NCBI GenBank assembly: GCA_015680685.1
Contig: MNCI01004834.1
Coordinates: forward strand, 227,530-291,529
Reading direction: 5' to 3'
Origin: Gnetum montanum
Lineage: Eukaryota; Streptophyta; Gnetopsida; Gnetales; Gnetaceae
Length of the DNA: 64,000 nucleotides
Both the position numbers and the translations under genes were made by a program. This document shows, piece after piece, positions 22,488 to 34,700 of this stretch. The notes beneath the pieces were generated by a model. The model saw nothing but the letters and a program-made list of their open reading frames with translations, did not search any database and was not told the origin of the DNA. Each line of letters begins with the position of its first letter. Position 1 is the first letter of the stretch.

Positions 22488-24772
22488 ATGATTCCTGCAA
22501 CCACTACTATTCCCACCTCAATCCTGGAGATTCCCTACTTGGTTCAAAACATGATAGGTCCCGAGCGACTGCCTAGCCCAGTGATGGCACCACATCAATC
22601 TCTTAGGCTATGGCACCTATTACCTGAGTTCTTAGTGCAAGACGTAGAGTGATACAACTTCCTCTGTGCAAAGGTCTAAGCGAATCTTCCCTTGGACTAT
22701 CAGGAACTCAAGGATAAATGTAACTTTGAGTTCCTCCACCAGAATGGGAGAGAATTCACCCCTACTCCTGATGTCACCATCCCATTGACTGAAGCATATC
22801 AATGGGCCTTAGACCAGTTGATGTAAGTGAGTAGTTCTAGGGAATGGGTCACATCATCCCATTACGATGAAGCATTCTAGGATGGACAGGAAGCCTTGGA
22901 CTCCCACTCCAAAGGTGGTGGCTAGACCTATACCACAGCTATCCCTCCCACCATTATCTTTTGGTTGAACCTGCTCTTTGCTTTCACCCCCTTCATGGTT
23001 GCCACAACCCACACCTTTGTCAACCATGGGCAGCCATTCTATACCTTCAATGTACCAACAAGTGGACCCTTCAACCTCTTTCATAGTTACCCTCCCTTCC
23101 CAATCCATTCCAGCATCATACCCAACGTCAATCATGGCTATGCTACCATATGTGCATACTCTGCCTGCGACAAAATCCCATGTGAGTTCTACTACTGTTC
23201 CCTTGTCTACGTCCATTCCACCACCAGTAGTAGATCCACTCTTAACTGCGTGGTGGGTGCTAGCCACTTCTTTACCTACTCCACAACCATCTCAGGTGTC
23301 ATACTACATGGAACCCCAAGCGCACTAGCTTCTACATGTAGTATAACCAAACATAGGGTTGTGGGCTGCCCTGCCAACAGGGCAAGCTACCAATCCCACA
23401 GTGCCACCAATAGTCATTGCCCCAACAGCATCACCCACTAGGTGGTGGACAGTCCAGGCACCACTAGTTGCTAGAGTGGCCCCAACGATGCCCCCATGGG
23501 ATAGGCTACTACCCTTACAATGCCACCAATGATGGTTACTCAGGTAGCCCCGCAACCATCTGCAACGTCCCCGGGTCTAGATCAAGCTTTTCAACTCATC
23601 CAAACCTTCACTGAGGACATAAAATGCCTTAAAGCTATTGATTATGATACTGTACAGGTCATGGACTTTTACCCTGATGACCCCATCAGGTCGGTCGTCC
23701 CCATACTTACGTTGTCCCCTGGGGTGCCACTTCCCCAATTTACAAAATACAATGGGAAGGGTAATCCCAATGCACATTTGGTAACGTTTAGATCTAAATA
23801 TCTACTGCTGCAACCATGGCCACGCACCATCATCCATGTATTTTTCATATCTTTGATAGGCAAAGCTCTAGATTAGTACCATGCACGCCCTTGTGCCTCC
23901 ATCTCTACTCTAGAAAAGCTACTAAGCCAATTTGTGACCTGCTCCAAGTACAACCTAAAACCAGAAGTCACACTAGACCAGCTCATGAGTGTCAAGCAGG
24001 ACCTGCTCAAATTTGTGTAGAGATTCATACAATGGTGGAGCACCACCTTGAATGAGATACATGAGCCTATCGCTGAGGCCCACTTTTTGGCCATCTTCAA
24101 GCAAGCAGTAAACAACTTTATTAAGTTAAAACTCTACTACCTGGCTCTGCGCTCCCTTAGCCAAGCCTTTGCTTAGACCAAGAGCATCCAAGACGCAGTC
24201 GAAGCTAGTAAGGACCCAACTATATTACATACAAAAATTCACACATCAAAAAGAACAAATAGAAGGGTAAGGCTACAACAACCACAATGGTCGTTGTGGC
24301 CAACGAGACCAAGCCCAACAACAGCAACAATAAGAAGTTGGTCATGGCACCCAACACCACACCTAGTTCAAGCAACACCGACCAGCCCTCAAAATTAGCA
24401 TCTGAGGCACCAACCTGGCATAGGCCCAACTTTGAGTGCAAGGATCGCTCCAAGTATACCCCCTTACCCATTAAGCCTTCAGAACTTCTAAAGCAATTAT
24501 TGGGAGCTGGGTGTATACAACATAAATGGATGTCGAAGGAGGCAATCAAACATTACCAACGGTACTACGAACTTCTTAGGAACCCCTCCTTGGCTCTGCC
24601 CAATGAGCCACCAATCCGTAAGATCTTTAGGCTAGAACATTTCTATGACTATCACCAACTGTGTGGTCACAATACGGACTACTGTTTAGCATTGAAAGAT
24701 GATATTCAACACATGATCGATCAAGGCAAGTTGGTCCTGGACGAAAGCAGTCCCGTTCGCGTTGAAAAATAG
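22488..24772 (+). pseudogene. Tat-B gag
   Basis: The ATG at 22488 begins MIPATTTIPTSILEIPYL. A Pro/Ser/Thr-rich middle (about 22970-23500) has shifted frames. The capsid-like part starts near 23590 (AFQLIQTFTEDIKCLKA) with GVPLPQFTKYNGKGNPNAHL and LVTFRSKYLLLQPWPRT, followed by NEIHEPIAEAHFLAIFKQAV near 24050. The last part (24287-24772) ends with FYDYHQLCGHNTDYCLALKD, the Cys/His motif typical of Tat gag proteins. Gag forms the virus-like particle in the cytoplasm. Several TAG/TGA stops interrupt it. Confidence 0.8.
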
Positions 24773-26268
24773 TAAATGCATGTTTACAAAGACCCCCTAA
24801 ATGCTAATAATGCGGGATATACAATCAACGTTATTGGCATTGACAATAATCCAAAACCACCACAGCAACCATTTGTGTTATGTGTGCCTCCTCGTAATGC
24901 AAACACGCCAATAAAAGTAACATCACAGCAACCCTTTGTCCTTAGAGTTCCTCATCAAACATCCACCCCTACACCCTTTGTGCTCAAATTTGCACCATCA
25001 CTCATGCCAACACAACAAGTACCATTTGTCATCAAGGTGTCAAAACATTCAAACCCCTCTACAACAGAAAGTCAAGCAACAAAACCTACACTGCAACCTC
25101 CCCGTTTGAAAAAGTAGGAAGAGCGTTTAGTGGACAAGATGGCTAAGGAATGCATTGCGTTAGGTCCCCCCAAGCCTACCCCTTTGGCTTCAATTCCCAT
25201 GCCCCCTTCATCATCAACAACCAATGACAATGCATGCACGCAATCATCACCTTCCCGCCTAAGAAAACCTAGTTCTCAACCTGGAACTGCCCCCCCCCCC
25301 CCCCCCCCCCTCCTCGGGAGATCCATCTTCTAAGATGAATAGAGGAGGAAAGGGGTAGTAAACAATAAGATGGTGGACAAGACATTCTCAACACACTTAT
25401 GCAAGTCAAATATGCCTTAAAATAGAAAAATACAACTTTGAACCTGTATGACTTACTAATGACTTCCACTGCGCACTACGAGGCCATGATTCACATGTCA
25501 ACATCCATCTCAGTTGACAAAAACATGTCATCCAAAGAGAAAGCAATCCATGCTATCATGCTTCCCTCTACAGTAAAAGAACTATGGCTAGCTTAGTTGA
25601 CATTTCATGATAAGTCCATTAAGGATGACCTTGAAAAGGATCAGGTGACAACAGTGCCCATGTTCATCACAATTTGGGTCTACCAGTACAAGATCCGAAG
25701 GGTACACATTGATGATGGGTCCACTACAAATGTCATTCCATTTCCCATAGTGGACAGACTAGGCTTGGTTGATCAAATCAAGCCCATAGCAACTTCATGC
25801 CTGAAATCGTTCAACGGAGCATGCGTAGTGGTAAAAGGGACTATCCACATTAACTTTGTGGCAGGGGACCAGTTCCCAACAAGTGCAGTCTTCATTGTGG
25901 TAGAAGAGATGCTTTGGTTCAACCTAATCTTTGGGAGGTCATGGTTAGCCCAATTAAGGGCTATCTCTTCACCGATACATCAAGAGATCCACTTACCCTA
26001 TGCAGGTAGGGAAGTGGTGATCTACAATGACAAAGTGGTTGCACAAGCAATAAAAAACATTGACATGGAGCAGGGCTTGGAGATAGTAATCTCTGAGAAT
26101 GAAGCATCTATTCATACTGAAATCCCTTGTTTGGTTGATGAGCTAGCCAAAAATTTTGACTCGAGTAAAGAAACTACGTGGGCTAAGTTGCCTTTCCAGG
26201 CAGTAGACAACAACATAGAAGAATACCACAACAAAGCCTCTCAACCATACGCTTCACCTAGCTCATGA
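24773..26268 (+). pseudogene. Tat-B gag-protease linker and aspartic protease
   Basis: A Pro/Gln/Thr-rich linker (24776-25330) repeats QQPFVL-type words and contains a run of 21 C at 25290-25310 that reads as polyproline. After the block NLYDLLMTSTAHYEAM (about 25438-25485) comes the retropepsin (25597-26268), with the active-site region HIDDGSTTNV near 25708-25737 and LIFGRSWLAQLRAI near 25930. The protease matures gag and pol. Stops before 25597 separate it from gag. The reading ends near 26268, before the minisatellite; pol lies 6.3 kb further on. Confidence 0.8.
25290..25310 (+). repeat. Poly-C tract (21 C)
   Basis: An uninterrupted run of 21 C within the proline-rich linker of the Tat-B gag-protease frame. 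Its exact length is likely to be sequencing-sensitive. Confidence 0.9.
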
Positions 26269-26559
26269 TGGCTTAGAAAAAAAAATACGTAATTAGATAT
26301 TACCTCTAGTTCAACTCCATAAATGCTTAGCCTTGTATCTCCTTCTATCTCAATTTTAGCATTACTTTTACTGTTTACATTATGTTCACTTTTAGCACCA
26401 CGTTCACTATTTGCATTATGTTCATTTCTTTTGGCATTACAATCACTACCTACATTATTTCAATTCTTTGCATCATGTCTACTGCTCACATTCACATCAT
26501 GTCTACCATTTATATTATGTCCATCATTTACTTTATATATGTTTCTTGCACTAATTCTA

Positions 26560-26840
26560 CCACTTCGGCCCGGGATGGCCTTAAACTAGCACCATGGCCC
26601 AGAATGGCCTTAAACTACCATCGCAGCCTGCTAAGGCCTAAAACTAGTCACTCCACTTCTCAAAAAATAGAAAAAAAAATTATCATTAAGCCATAGCCTG
26701 AAATAGCCTTAAACTATTGTTATAGTCCAAAATGGCATTAAACTATTGCTACAACCTGAAATGGCCTTAAACTATTGTTACAGCCTGAAATGGGGCCTAA
26801 AACTAGCGATGGCCCGAAATGGCCTAAAACTAAAATGAGA
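26560..26840 (+). repeat. Minisatellite M1 of Tat-B (between protease and antisense gene)
   Basis: About eight diverged units built around GGCCTTAAACTAGCACCATGG or TGAAATGGCCTTAAACTATTG. Related arrays lie at 32110-32480, 36090-36400, 47236-47545, 56680-56775 and 63050-63130, always at a module boundary of a Tat element. Confidence 0.75.
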
Positions 26841-27003
26841 AGCTCCCAGGGGGCCCAAAAAGATAAAAAATTAAAATAAATATAACACATTAACCAAACT
26901 GAAGTAAATTGTTTCACATTATATTCTTCATTCAATATCATTCAATAATGTTACAAAAAATTTAAATTCAAAAACAAAAATAAAAACATCTTTCACCCCC
27001 ACA

Positions 27004-30000
27004 CTATGAATCTTCGCTAGCATCACCATTTCCTATTCCACTGGGTCCTATGTCTCCATTTGGATCCTACATAAGGTAGAAAATACAACAATGAGTCAAA
27101 ACTACAACAAAGGATTTCAAAAAATGAGCTATGACACAACAAAAAAGTGACTAACCCAAGATGGCCCCGCATCCATTTCAGAGGGTATCCTATCCATGCC
27201 AGCTGCAAGACATTGCAAGATCTCCTCCTCAGTGAGGTTGGCCCAATTTCCCTCTCCCAGATCAGCGCTCACTACAACTTTCCATTTTTCCACAGCTATC
27301 TATCTAGGTGGTTCTAGGGAAAAGGTGGCAGTGGTGATCTCCTCAGCAAGTAGGATCATTTCCCTTTCGAGAGATTCACTGATCGTCACCTGTTGCATGA
27401 ACTTTTCATAGTGCTCAGAAGCACCAATGACATCAAGGAGTAGCTTATGGGTATACAACTTAACAGTAGCATCCCAGTATTATTTACTATAGGTGGCATG
27501 TTCCATTTTATACATATCCTTATGGTTCTTTTGTGTCTATCCCCATTCTTAAACATTTGTGCTATAATCTTTTCAGTCTTGGTTCTTTTGGGCCAAAAGG
27601 TCCATCTGCATGCATTGTTCAATGATCTCACAAGTGGCCTCATTTTTACTTCATACGACTATCCAATATCTTACATAGTTAATTACAGTCGTACACCAAC
27701 TACCATCGTGAGTGTCACGGGCCAATAGAAATTCATTCCTAGATCGAACATCCCCCAACTCAGTAGTTAGGTTGGCCTTCTCTTTCTCAAGTTTCTATAC
27801 TTGCTTCTAGAGGTCCTCATTCACATGCCTACACTCCCATAAGAACTGTGCCAAGTATAATGCACATTTTCTTATTTCATTGTATATGTGACGAGGTACC
27901 TCAGCTACCTTTGGCAGAAGTTCAAGCACAACATCAACCTCAACGGCTTACTTAGGATCCCACTTGAGACGAGAGACAGCCAATCATACATGGAAAAGTG
28001 TCAGTCACAATGACATAGCAAAATGGCAACAAGGTAGAGAGCCTAATGTAGCAACTTCAACATACCTATCTCAGGATTGATCTATCTTAGGCGATCGATC
28101 ATGTCATCGACCACCCCCTCCATAAAAGTAAATTTGTCAAGGGTCTTGATATAGGGTCGGAGACGGATCAAGGAAGAGGGGTCAAGGGCATCAATAGTGG
28201 TGTCCGCTACACAATGAAACATGTTAGCAATGATGGAGAGGGCAATAATAAATCTAATGAACAACATAAATGACAGTGTAAAGCTCCTACCCAACAAACC
28301 CTTAGGGGTGATAGCAGGGGGATCGCCTATCGACATACTATCAAGCAAGCGATCAAACTCACTAGTATCAAATTGCAGCCCCTCTCCTTCCAACTGACTT
28401 AAAAGTGTGGCAACATCCTCTACAGTCATGTGCCCCTCAGGCACTAAGGTACACTCCATGAAAAGGTCATTGACAGCTGGGGCCTCTTCCTCCATGGTAG
28501 TCGCCTCTTCTTCTACGGCTGGGGCCTCTTCTTCCTCTTCTTCAATGGGTACCCCTATTTTAGAGGCCAAAATCTCTTCTTCTTCCTCTTCTGATAAATA
28601 TTTCCAAAGTGAGCATAATATTCCAACATAAAACGGGTGCTACATTATGCTATGCTACATAGCATAGCAAATGCTACACAGCTTAGTAAATGCTACGCTA
28701 ACAAAATCGTTAAGCACACTTACCAACTAGGGGTTGCACTCTGCGAACTTTGATTCATAGCTTCTTCCCCCTCTCTTCATTTGTATGAGGAGGTTCTTCT
28801 ACAGGGCGAGACTTCTTACATTGCAACTTGGTTTTCACAGTTTCTACAATGAGGTGTGTTCCCCTTAACACATTGCTAGTATTAATGGGAGACGCCTCTC
28901 CCACACTATCTTGGGCATGAAAGGGTCATGCCACCCAATCCCTAGTCATTATTGAAAGTGATTCCCCGATAGCTTTCGGGGGGTCTTGGGATTGAGTGGT
29001 GCAGAAAACCTAGCAAATCCATGGCTTAGATATCTGGTTACGATCCTGCTATACCCAGGTGCCATTTTCATAGACCACTAGGAATTCTGCAAACTTTTGT
29101 AGGCAAGCTACAAAAAAGGTGTAGTGCACATTGAAATAGGAGTCAAGCTTCTCTTGAAGTTTGACCATTTCAACACGCAAGCCTTCTGAAAGGTACCTAA
29201 CCCAATTATAACAAGTCTCTTCCTCCATGACCTTCCTCATTATTCAAGCCTACTCCACTAAAAGGATTTTCCCTTGGGAGAGTATCTTAGGAAAAGCACG
29301 GGCATGGAAGACAAGGTAAACCGTTTGGGCCACCATTAGCTTAACCTTGTGGATGTAAATCCCCTTTCAATCCTTGCTTGTCCCTAGCCATTTCTCGATA
29401 TCCCCTTGATGGTTTACATCTTTGCTAGATTTTTCTCCTACAAGGATACCATCATAAGGGACACCAAAAAGATTCACAAATAATTGGTTGTTAATTTCAA
29501 ACACCACTCGCACATTGTGAACACATGTGTGGAAGCGGTCAACCTTCTCAAAGAAGGAATCGGCTAGGGAAAGTATTTCTGCAGTTGGGACACTTGGATT
29601 TATAGCTAGAAATAAATCCATCAGCCCAGCCTCCTAAATGTTGTGAACAAGGGTGGCTGGGGCCCCATTGCAAAGCCAACGCTAAGTCTCCTCCACCTCC
29701 CTATACTTGAAGAAGAGGTTGGTTTCGTCACACCCAGAGGTGATCACTGTGACCTCTTGGGATTCCCTCGCTACTGCAACGGTTAGCGATAAAAAAAAAG
29801 TTAGCAAATGGAAAAGCACATCATCACTTGAACACATAAGAAAAAATGCACATTCTAACATACCAGGTTTAAACAGTGTAGGAAATGGTAGCAGTTCAAC
29901 CAAAACTTCTTTGATAGTAAGTGGTCGACGTGATGTCCATTCGCTATGCAACCATCCAACTTCTTTACATTTCCCATAAAACTTGGAATACGTGGTTGGA

Positions 30001-31836
30001 TAGGCTTTGAAATGAAGCTCAAGTTGTTCTATAACACCAGCACATACATTCCTTGTAGAGGAGAACTCTTGCAGAGCCGTTTGGGCCAATGCCAAGGTAT
30101 CTGTGTTACCCTGAAGACCATTCTCATCAATATAAAACTTGGCAACATGCAAGAATACGATAAGCATTTTTGACTAGCACAAGGCAAATCATACAACACG
30201 TTTAGAACACTTTCACAAGACTCACCCACTAGCACAGTAAACGATTCTAGGTGGGTTCTGAAAGTAGGTGTCCATGTGACGGGCAACATACAATGTGTTG
30301 TACAGATGGTATCATTTGTATTTGGGCATGTCCCAGATCCAACTCAAGTGCCTCAAGCTTCTTGGATGCTTGTTTGAGCCTTTTTTTCCTTTACTTTTGA
30401 TCAACCCATTAGCCATAAACTTCAGAATGCCCCGTTTTGCTCCAAGCAACAACGTTTCTGTAAGTATAGTGGTTGTTTCGGCCGATAAGTGTGACCACAA
30501 GATCACACTAAAATGGTGAAGGAGGAACTCTAGGAAGTCTTGTGCACCCTCCTAAAACCAAACTGCCTATTGCCTTCCGCATGAGTGGGGAGGAGGGACA
30601 TTGGCCACAGGTTCACTAAGGCAGCACAGGATTCCTACCAACTAAAGGATGATCAGAACAAGTTTCAATATGACCCTACATGACAAAGCACCAAATGTTA
30701 GCACTATGTTTAAGTGATGATTACTGATGTAGCATAGCATGATCCTCTATTTACAAATTTTCCTTTGGTGTGAAATAATGAGTCCCCAGTAAAACAAAGT
30801 TAAACATTGCATGCAGCATAACAAAGTGTTACGTGTAGCATAGCGTAGCAGCTAAGCCCCATATAGCGTAGTGTAGCAGATGCACCCTATAGTGTAACGA
30901 TTACGCATCGCACAACACAGCGTAGTAGACATGCCTTGTACAGCATAGCGTAACAATTACCCTTTCGCATAAGGGTGATGGTTGCATTACACACAATGTA
31001 GCAGGATGACTGCACCTTGTACAATGTAGCAATGGAACAAGTACAAAAAATGCAACGATGTGACAAGTGTGACAATACAACATGTATCAAACATGTAAAA
31101 ATGTAACAAGCATAACATTGTAACAAGCATTGTAGTGTGGGAAAATTTAGGGACATAACAATATAGTGACTTTAACAGTGTAGCAGCATTATAAGTTTAA
31201 TAGCATAGCAACATGATAGATTGCTAGTGTAATGGCCCAAGGGCCTGTCAATATAACAGTGTAGCATAACAACAACAAAAATGTAACAGCACAAATGAAA
31301 AACTACCAACAACATCCTAGTTGTCCCAAACCTACCCTACCACATGAAACATAGCTCGTGCTACGCTTCGCCAAGCATGTGCTACATTGCTCCAAAACTT
31401 TGCAAACAAACAATTCCTTCTAAGGATGGTACACTATGTTGAGGGTGTGCTATGCTACCAGAACCACCCAAATCCCTATGATAGTGCAGGACCATTCTTA
31501 ACAATGATGGCCGAGGTAGTACCACATGCAACCGTACCGTAGAAACTGTATGACCACTGTGGCCAAGTGGTGACAACCACGGCGCAGTAACCAAAATGGA
31601 AACAAAATAGTAACAACAATTGTAGCAATGATGATCGTGACAGCTAAAACAGTAACGGCAATTGCAATCTAACCTAATACATTACATAATGAAAATGAGG
31701 GTAGCGTAATGACTTATCGAGCAGACAGAGCCTCTTGTCGCTCCTAAACACATGCCTTGGAGAGGCATCCCAAAATGTCCCTTACTTTGTCCACCTTGGC
31801 AAGTCCTTAATGCTTGCGTTCACTTTTATGCACCAT
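27004..31836 (-). pseudogene. Antisense intron-containing gene of Tat-B (HAD/FCP1-like, LFGVP domain, acidic, coiled-coil)
   Basis: A minus-strand gene lying wholly between the protease and RT of Tat-B. Exon 1 starts at the ATG at 31836 (MVHKSERKH) with a donor at AAA|GTAAGG. Exon 2 (30675-30226) has an FCP1/NIF-like HAD domain: VGILC, DFLEFLLHHFSVILWSHLSA, YHLYNTLYVARHMDTYFQNP. Exon 3 is 30137-29864 (FYIDENGLQ...CKEVGWLHSEW). Exon 4 (29773-28724) has LFVNLFGVPYDG and FAEFLVVYENGTWV. Exon 5 (28590-28291) is Glu-rich. Exon 6 is 28206-28066 (FMEGVVDDMIDRLR). Exon 7 (about 27976-27156) is coiled-coil. The last exon (27066-27004) ends DASEDS and TAG. Introns of 84-133 bases are mostly GT-AG. About a dozen stops are present. 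Product function unknown; the HAD catalytic aspartates are missing. Confidence 0.7.
30720..31400. repeat. GCTACGC-type palindrome cluster in intron 1 of the antisense gene
   Basis: Many worn copies of TAGCGTAGC/GCTACGCTA, the same palindromic word found in the Tat-B LTRs, plus short TGTAACA-like words. The cluster fills the long first intron of the antisense gene. A smaller cluster sits in another intron at 28640-28700. Confidence 0.7.
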
Positions 31837-31965
31837 TACCTTGTTTTCAAATCACCTCTATCAACTACTACACTATGCCTATTACACTCTCTCTATCCTA
31901 TCACGCTACACTCTAGATGTGGGCTCTGACAATGAGAATGAAAAGTTTACCAAGGGCTAAACCCC

Positions 31966-31973
31966 TATTTATA
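31966..31973 (-). promoter_or_regulatory. TATA box upstream of the Tat-B antisense gene
   Basis: On the minus strand the context is AGCTATAAATAGGGG, a textbook plant TATA box, 130 bases before the proposed start codon at 31836. It is separate from the LTR promoters and points the opposite way. Confidence 0.55.
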
Positions 31974-32109
31974 GCTGATGTGGTAAAACAACTATCACTT
32001 TCATGTCCTAAATAATGTGGGACACCTCTGCAACGTAGCACTACTATAGCATAACATGCACCCACTGTAGTGTAACACTCAATTACAACGTAGCAAGTGG
32101 GTCCACCGA

Positions 32110-32480
32110 AATTTTTACTTTATCTTTACATTTTAAACCTATTAATGGTCCACAAACACCTTAAACTAGCAATTTTAACCTACAATCTAGCCCAATGACG
32201 GTCCACCATGACCTTAAACTAGTAATTTTAGCATTCTCTCTATAATGTAGCCCAATTATAGTTCACCATGACCTTAAACTAGCAATTTTAGCATTTATTT
32301 TACATTTTAAACCTGTTAACGGTCCACCATAATCTTAAATTAGCAATTTTAGCATTCATTTTACATTTTAGACCAAACTTTACATTATTGTGGTCGACTA
32401 AGACCTTAAACTAGCAATTTTAATTTACAAATTTTGCATAGTGGCAGTCTGTTAAGACCTTAAACTAGCAATTATCTTAT
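32110..32480 (+). repeat. Minisatellite M2 of Tat-B (just before pol)
   Basis: Five to six units containing CCTTAAACTAGCAATTTTA, spaced by about 60-70 bases. It ends about 90 bases before the predicted splice acceptor of pol. Confidence 0.75.
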
Positions 32481-32565
32481 GTTGAATTATTCATTTACAT
32501 ATATTCATTACATGTTGTTGCTTCGAACAAGTATCACTTGACTTGGTCTATTTGCTTATTGTGAT

Positions 32566-32567
32566 AG
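32566..32567 (+). other. Predicted 3' splice site before Tat-B pol
   Basis: AG in TTTGCTTATTGTGATAG, preceded by a T-rich stretch and followed 16 bases later by the first ATG of pol. Ogre elements are known to splice out an intron between protease and RT; equivalent AGs precede pol in Tat-A (56956-56957) and Tat-C (10983). The donor was not located. Confidence 0.5.
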
Positions 32568-32582
32568 GTCAAATCAAAAAAA

Positions 32583-34108
32583 ATGCCTATGCATGGTGAT
32601 CTTTGTTTGCCTTTGACCTTAACAGGTCCCTATGGAAGATTTACAAGATGCTTAAATCTAGAATTGGTAGACTTTGGATTATCCTCTCATGACACTGTAG
32701 TGTCCTTGGAACCATCCCTAGACTAGTCCAAACATCTAGTCCAAGCCTTAAACCTAGAGACCAGGGATGTAACTGAGGACCATCTTATTGAAATCCCTGT
32801 AACTACCTCTAGAGGTGAAGCAAAAACCTTGAAATTTAGCTCTCTATTACATCCACAGGTACATCAAAACATCTCAAAATTTCTCCATGACAATGTTAAA
32901 GTGTTGTCATGGTCATATGATGACATGCCAGGTCTAGACCTACGGCTCATACAACAAAACATTATCCTAAATCCACGTGTCAAGGTAGTCAAGAAAAAAG
33001 CTCATAAAATCAAACTAGAGACTGCATAGTTGTATGCAATGAAATCACCAAGCTTTATCAAGATGGTTTCATTCAGGCAGTTGATTACTTAGAATGGGTA
33101 TTGAACATTGTTTTAGTTTCTAAGAAAATGGGAGGTATACGAATTTGTATAGACTTTTGAGACCTGAACAAAGCAATGATTAAGGATGACTTCCCATTAC
33201 CAAGTATTGATCAACTTATCGACACTATGATTGGTCATGCCTTACTCTCCTTCATGGATGGGTTTTCGGGCTATAACTAGATCCGTATAAACCTGGAGCA
33301 ACAGTTGGCAACCACTTTCATGACCCCTTGGGAAAACTTTTGTTATACAATGATGCCCTTTAGACTCAAAAATGCTGGAGCAACTTATCAATGAGTGATG
33401 ACATACATTTTTAGTGATTACCTCTTATAGAGACTAAATGATTACGTGGATGACGTAGCAGTCAAGTCTAAAGAAGCTATCGATCATCCCAACAATCTCA
33501 ATATAGTCCTCCAATGTTGTCATAGGCATGACCTACGCCTCAACCCAAAGAAATGTGTTTTCAGAGTTAAAATTGGATGCATGCTAGGTTTTGTAGTATT
33601 AGAAGCAGGAATACGAGTGAATTCCAATAAAGTGAGGGCCATTGTCAACTTAGCATCACCTACAAACCTTAAAGAGTTACGCAGATTGCAAGGTAGAGTA
33701 TAGTTTATTAGAAGGTTTATCGTAAGGTTGATGGACGAATTACACCCCATGCAACACCTACTCAAGAAGGGGATCAACTTCAAATGGATAGATCAATGTC
33801 AACAAGCCTTTGATAACCTAAAGAAAGAGCTTTTAAATCTCCCAACTATTTACCCACCACAAAGAGATAGCCCTTTCTACATCTACCTTGCCACTTCGGG
33901 CATATCTATTGCTACATTGTTATGTCAAAAAAGAAATGATGGGTCTAAAATCCCGGTCTGTTACTTAAGCCATACTTTAATAGCTTACGAGGCAAAGTAC
34001 AATGAGGTAGAAAAATATTATCCCACCTTAGTATTTGCGCTGAAAAGGTGGAGACATTACCTATTTCGTAGCAAAGTTAACATCATATGCAAGAGCAACA
34101 TACTTTAG
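32583..34108 (+). pseudogene. Tat-B pol: reverse transcriptase and RNase H
   Basis: The N-terminal linker runs from about 32600 (LCLPLTLTGPYGRFTR) to VLSWSYDDMPGLDLRLIQQN. The RT fingers and palm follow from about 33060, with LSFMDGFSGYN and the intact catalytic YVDD at 33443-33454. The connection reads RLNPKKCVFRV and LKELRRLQGRV. RNase H lies at 33728-34108 (INFKWIDQCQQAFDNLKKE, then TLIAYEAKYNEVEK). Stops near 33027, 33158, 33278, 33393 and 33702 are mostly TAG or TGA at expected CAG, CAA or CGA codons. RT copies the RNA genome and RNase H removes the RNA strand. Confidence 0.85.
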
Positions 34109-34249
34109 GCTATCATAGCCAATTTATACAAGAATAGTAGAATAGCCTAATAGAAAGCTATAATGGAAGAATTTGATTTACATTATGTAGCTCAACCATC
34201 AATGAAGGGTTAAGCAATAGCCACACAGCTCACAACTTCACCTGTTGAT

Positions 34250-34700
34250 GACCAGGAAATAATAGAACCTGAATTCCCAGATGAACACATCAATAGCCTA
34301 AACCCTATACCATCTGATTTCAAAGCAAGTTTACATTTTGATGATGCTTCAACTACACGAGGTGGTAGCACCGCCACAGTTATTACATTTCCCTCTAAGG
34401 AAATTTGACCCTTCGCATATCATTTTACATTCCTTTGTACGAATAATGTAGCTTAGTATGAAGAACTCCTTAGGGGTCTCTTAGCAACTCAAGAGCTAAA
34501 GATCCAACATTTGGCAATACGGGGCGACTCACAACTAGTTATCAACCAAATTACTGAAGTCTATGCTTGCAAGGCTTCACACTTGCAACCTTATTACGAT
34601 CTAGGTAAGAGTTTACTAAAATAATTTACAACGTTAGACATTCAACATGTACCTCACAACAAGAACACTATAGCGGATGCATTAGCCACGTTAACATTAA
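34250..34700 (+). pseudogene. Tat-B second RNase H (archaeal-type)
   Basis: Starts after PEFPDEHINSLNP with the strand carrying the first catalytic acid, LHFDDASTTRGGSTATV (about 34330-34380). A TAG replaces the glutamate codon of the AEYEEL motif near 34453, and the third acid is kept in IRGDSQLVINQI (about 34520-34555). It ends with HVPHNKNTIADALATL (about 34645-34695). This duplicate RNase H after the ordinary one is the hallmark of the Tat lineage. Confidence 0.75.

Noticed and set aside
22854-23267. 137-codon open frame on the minus strand opposite Tat-B gag
   Set aside because: Shadow of the Pro/Ser/Thr-rich gag; Gly/Val-rich with no family resemblance and no counterpart in Tat-A.
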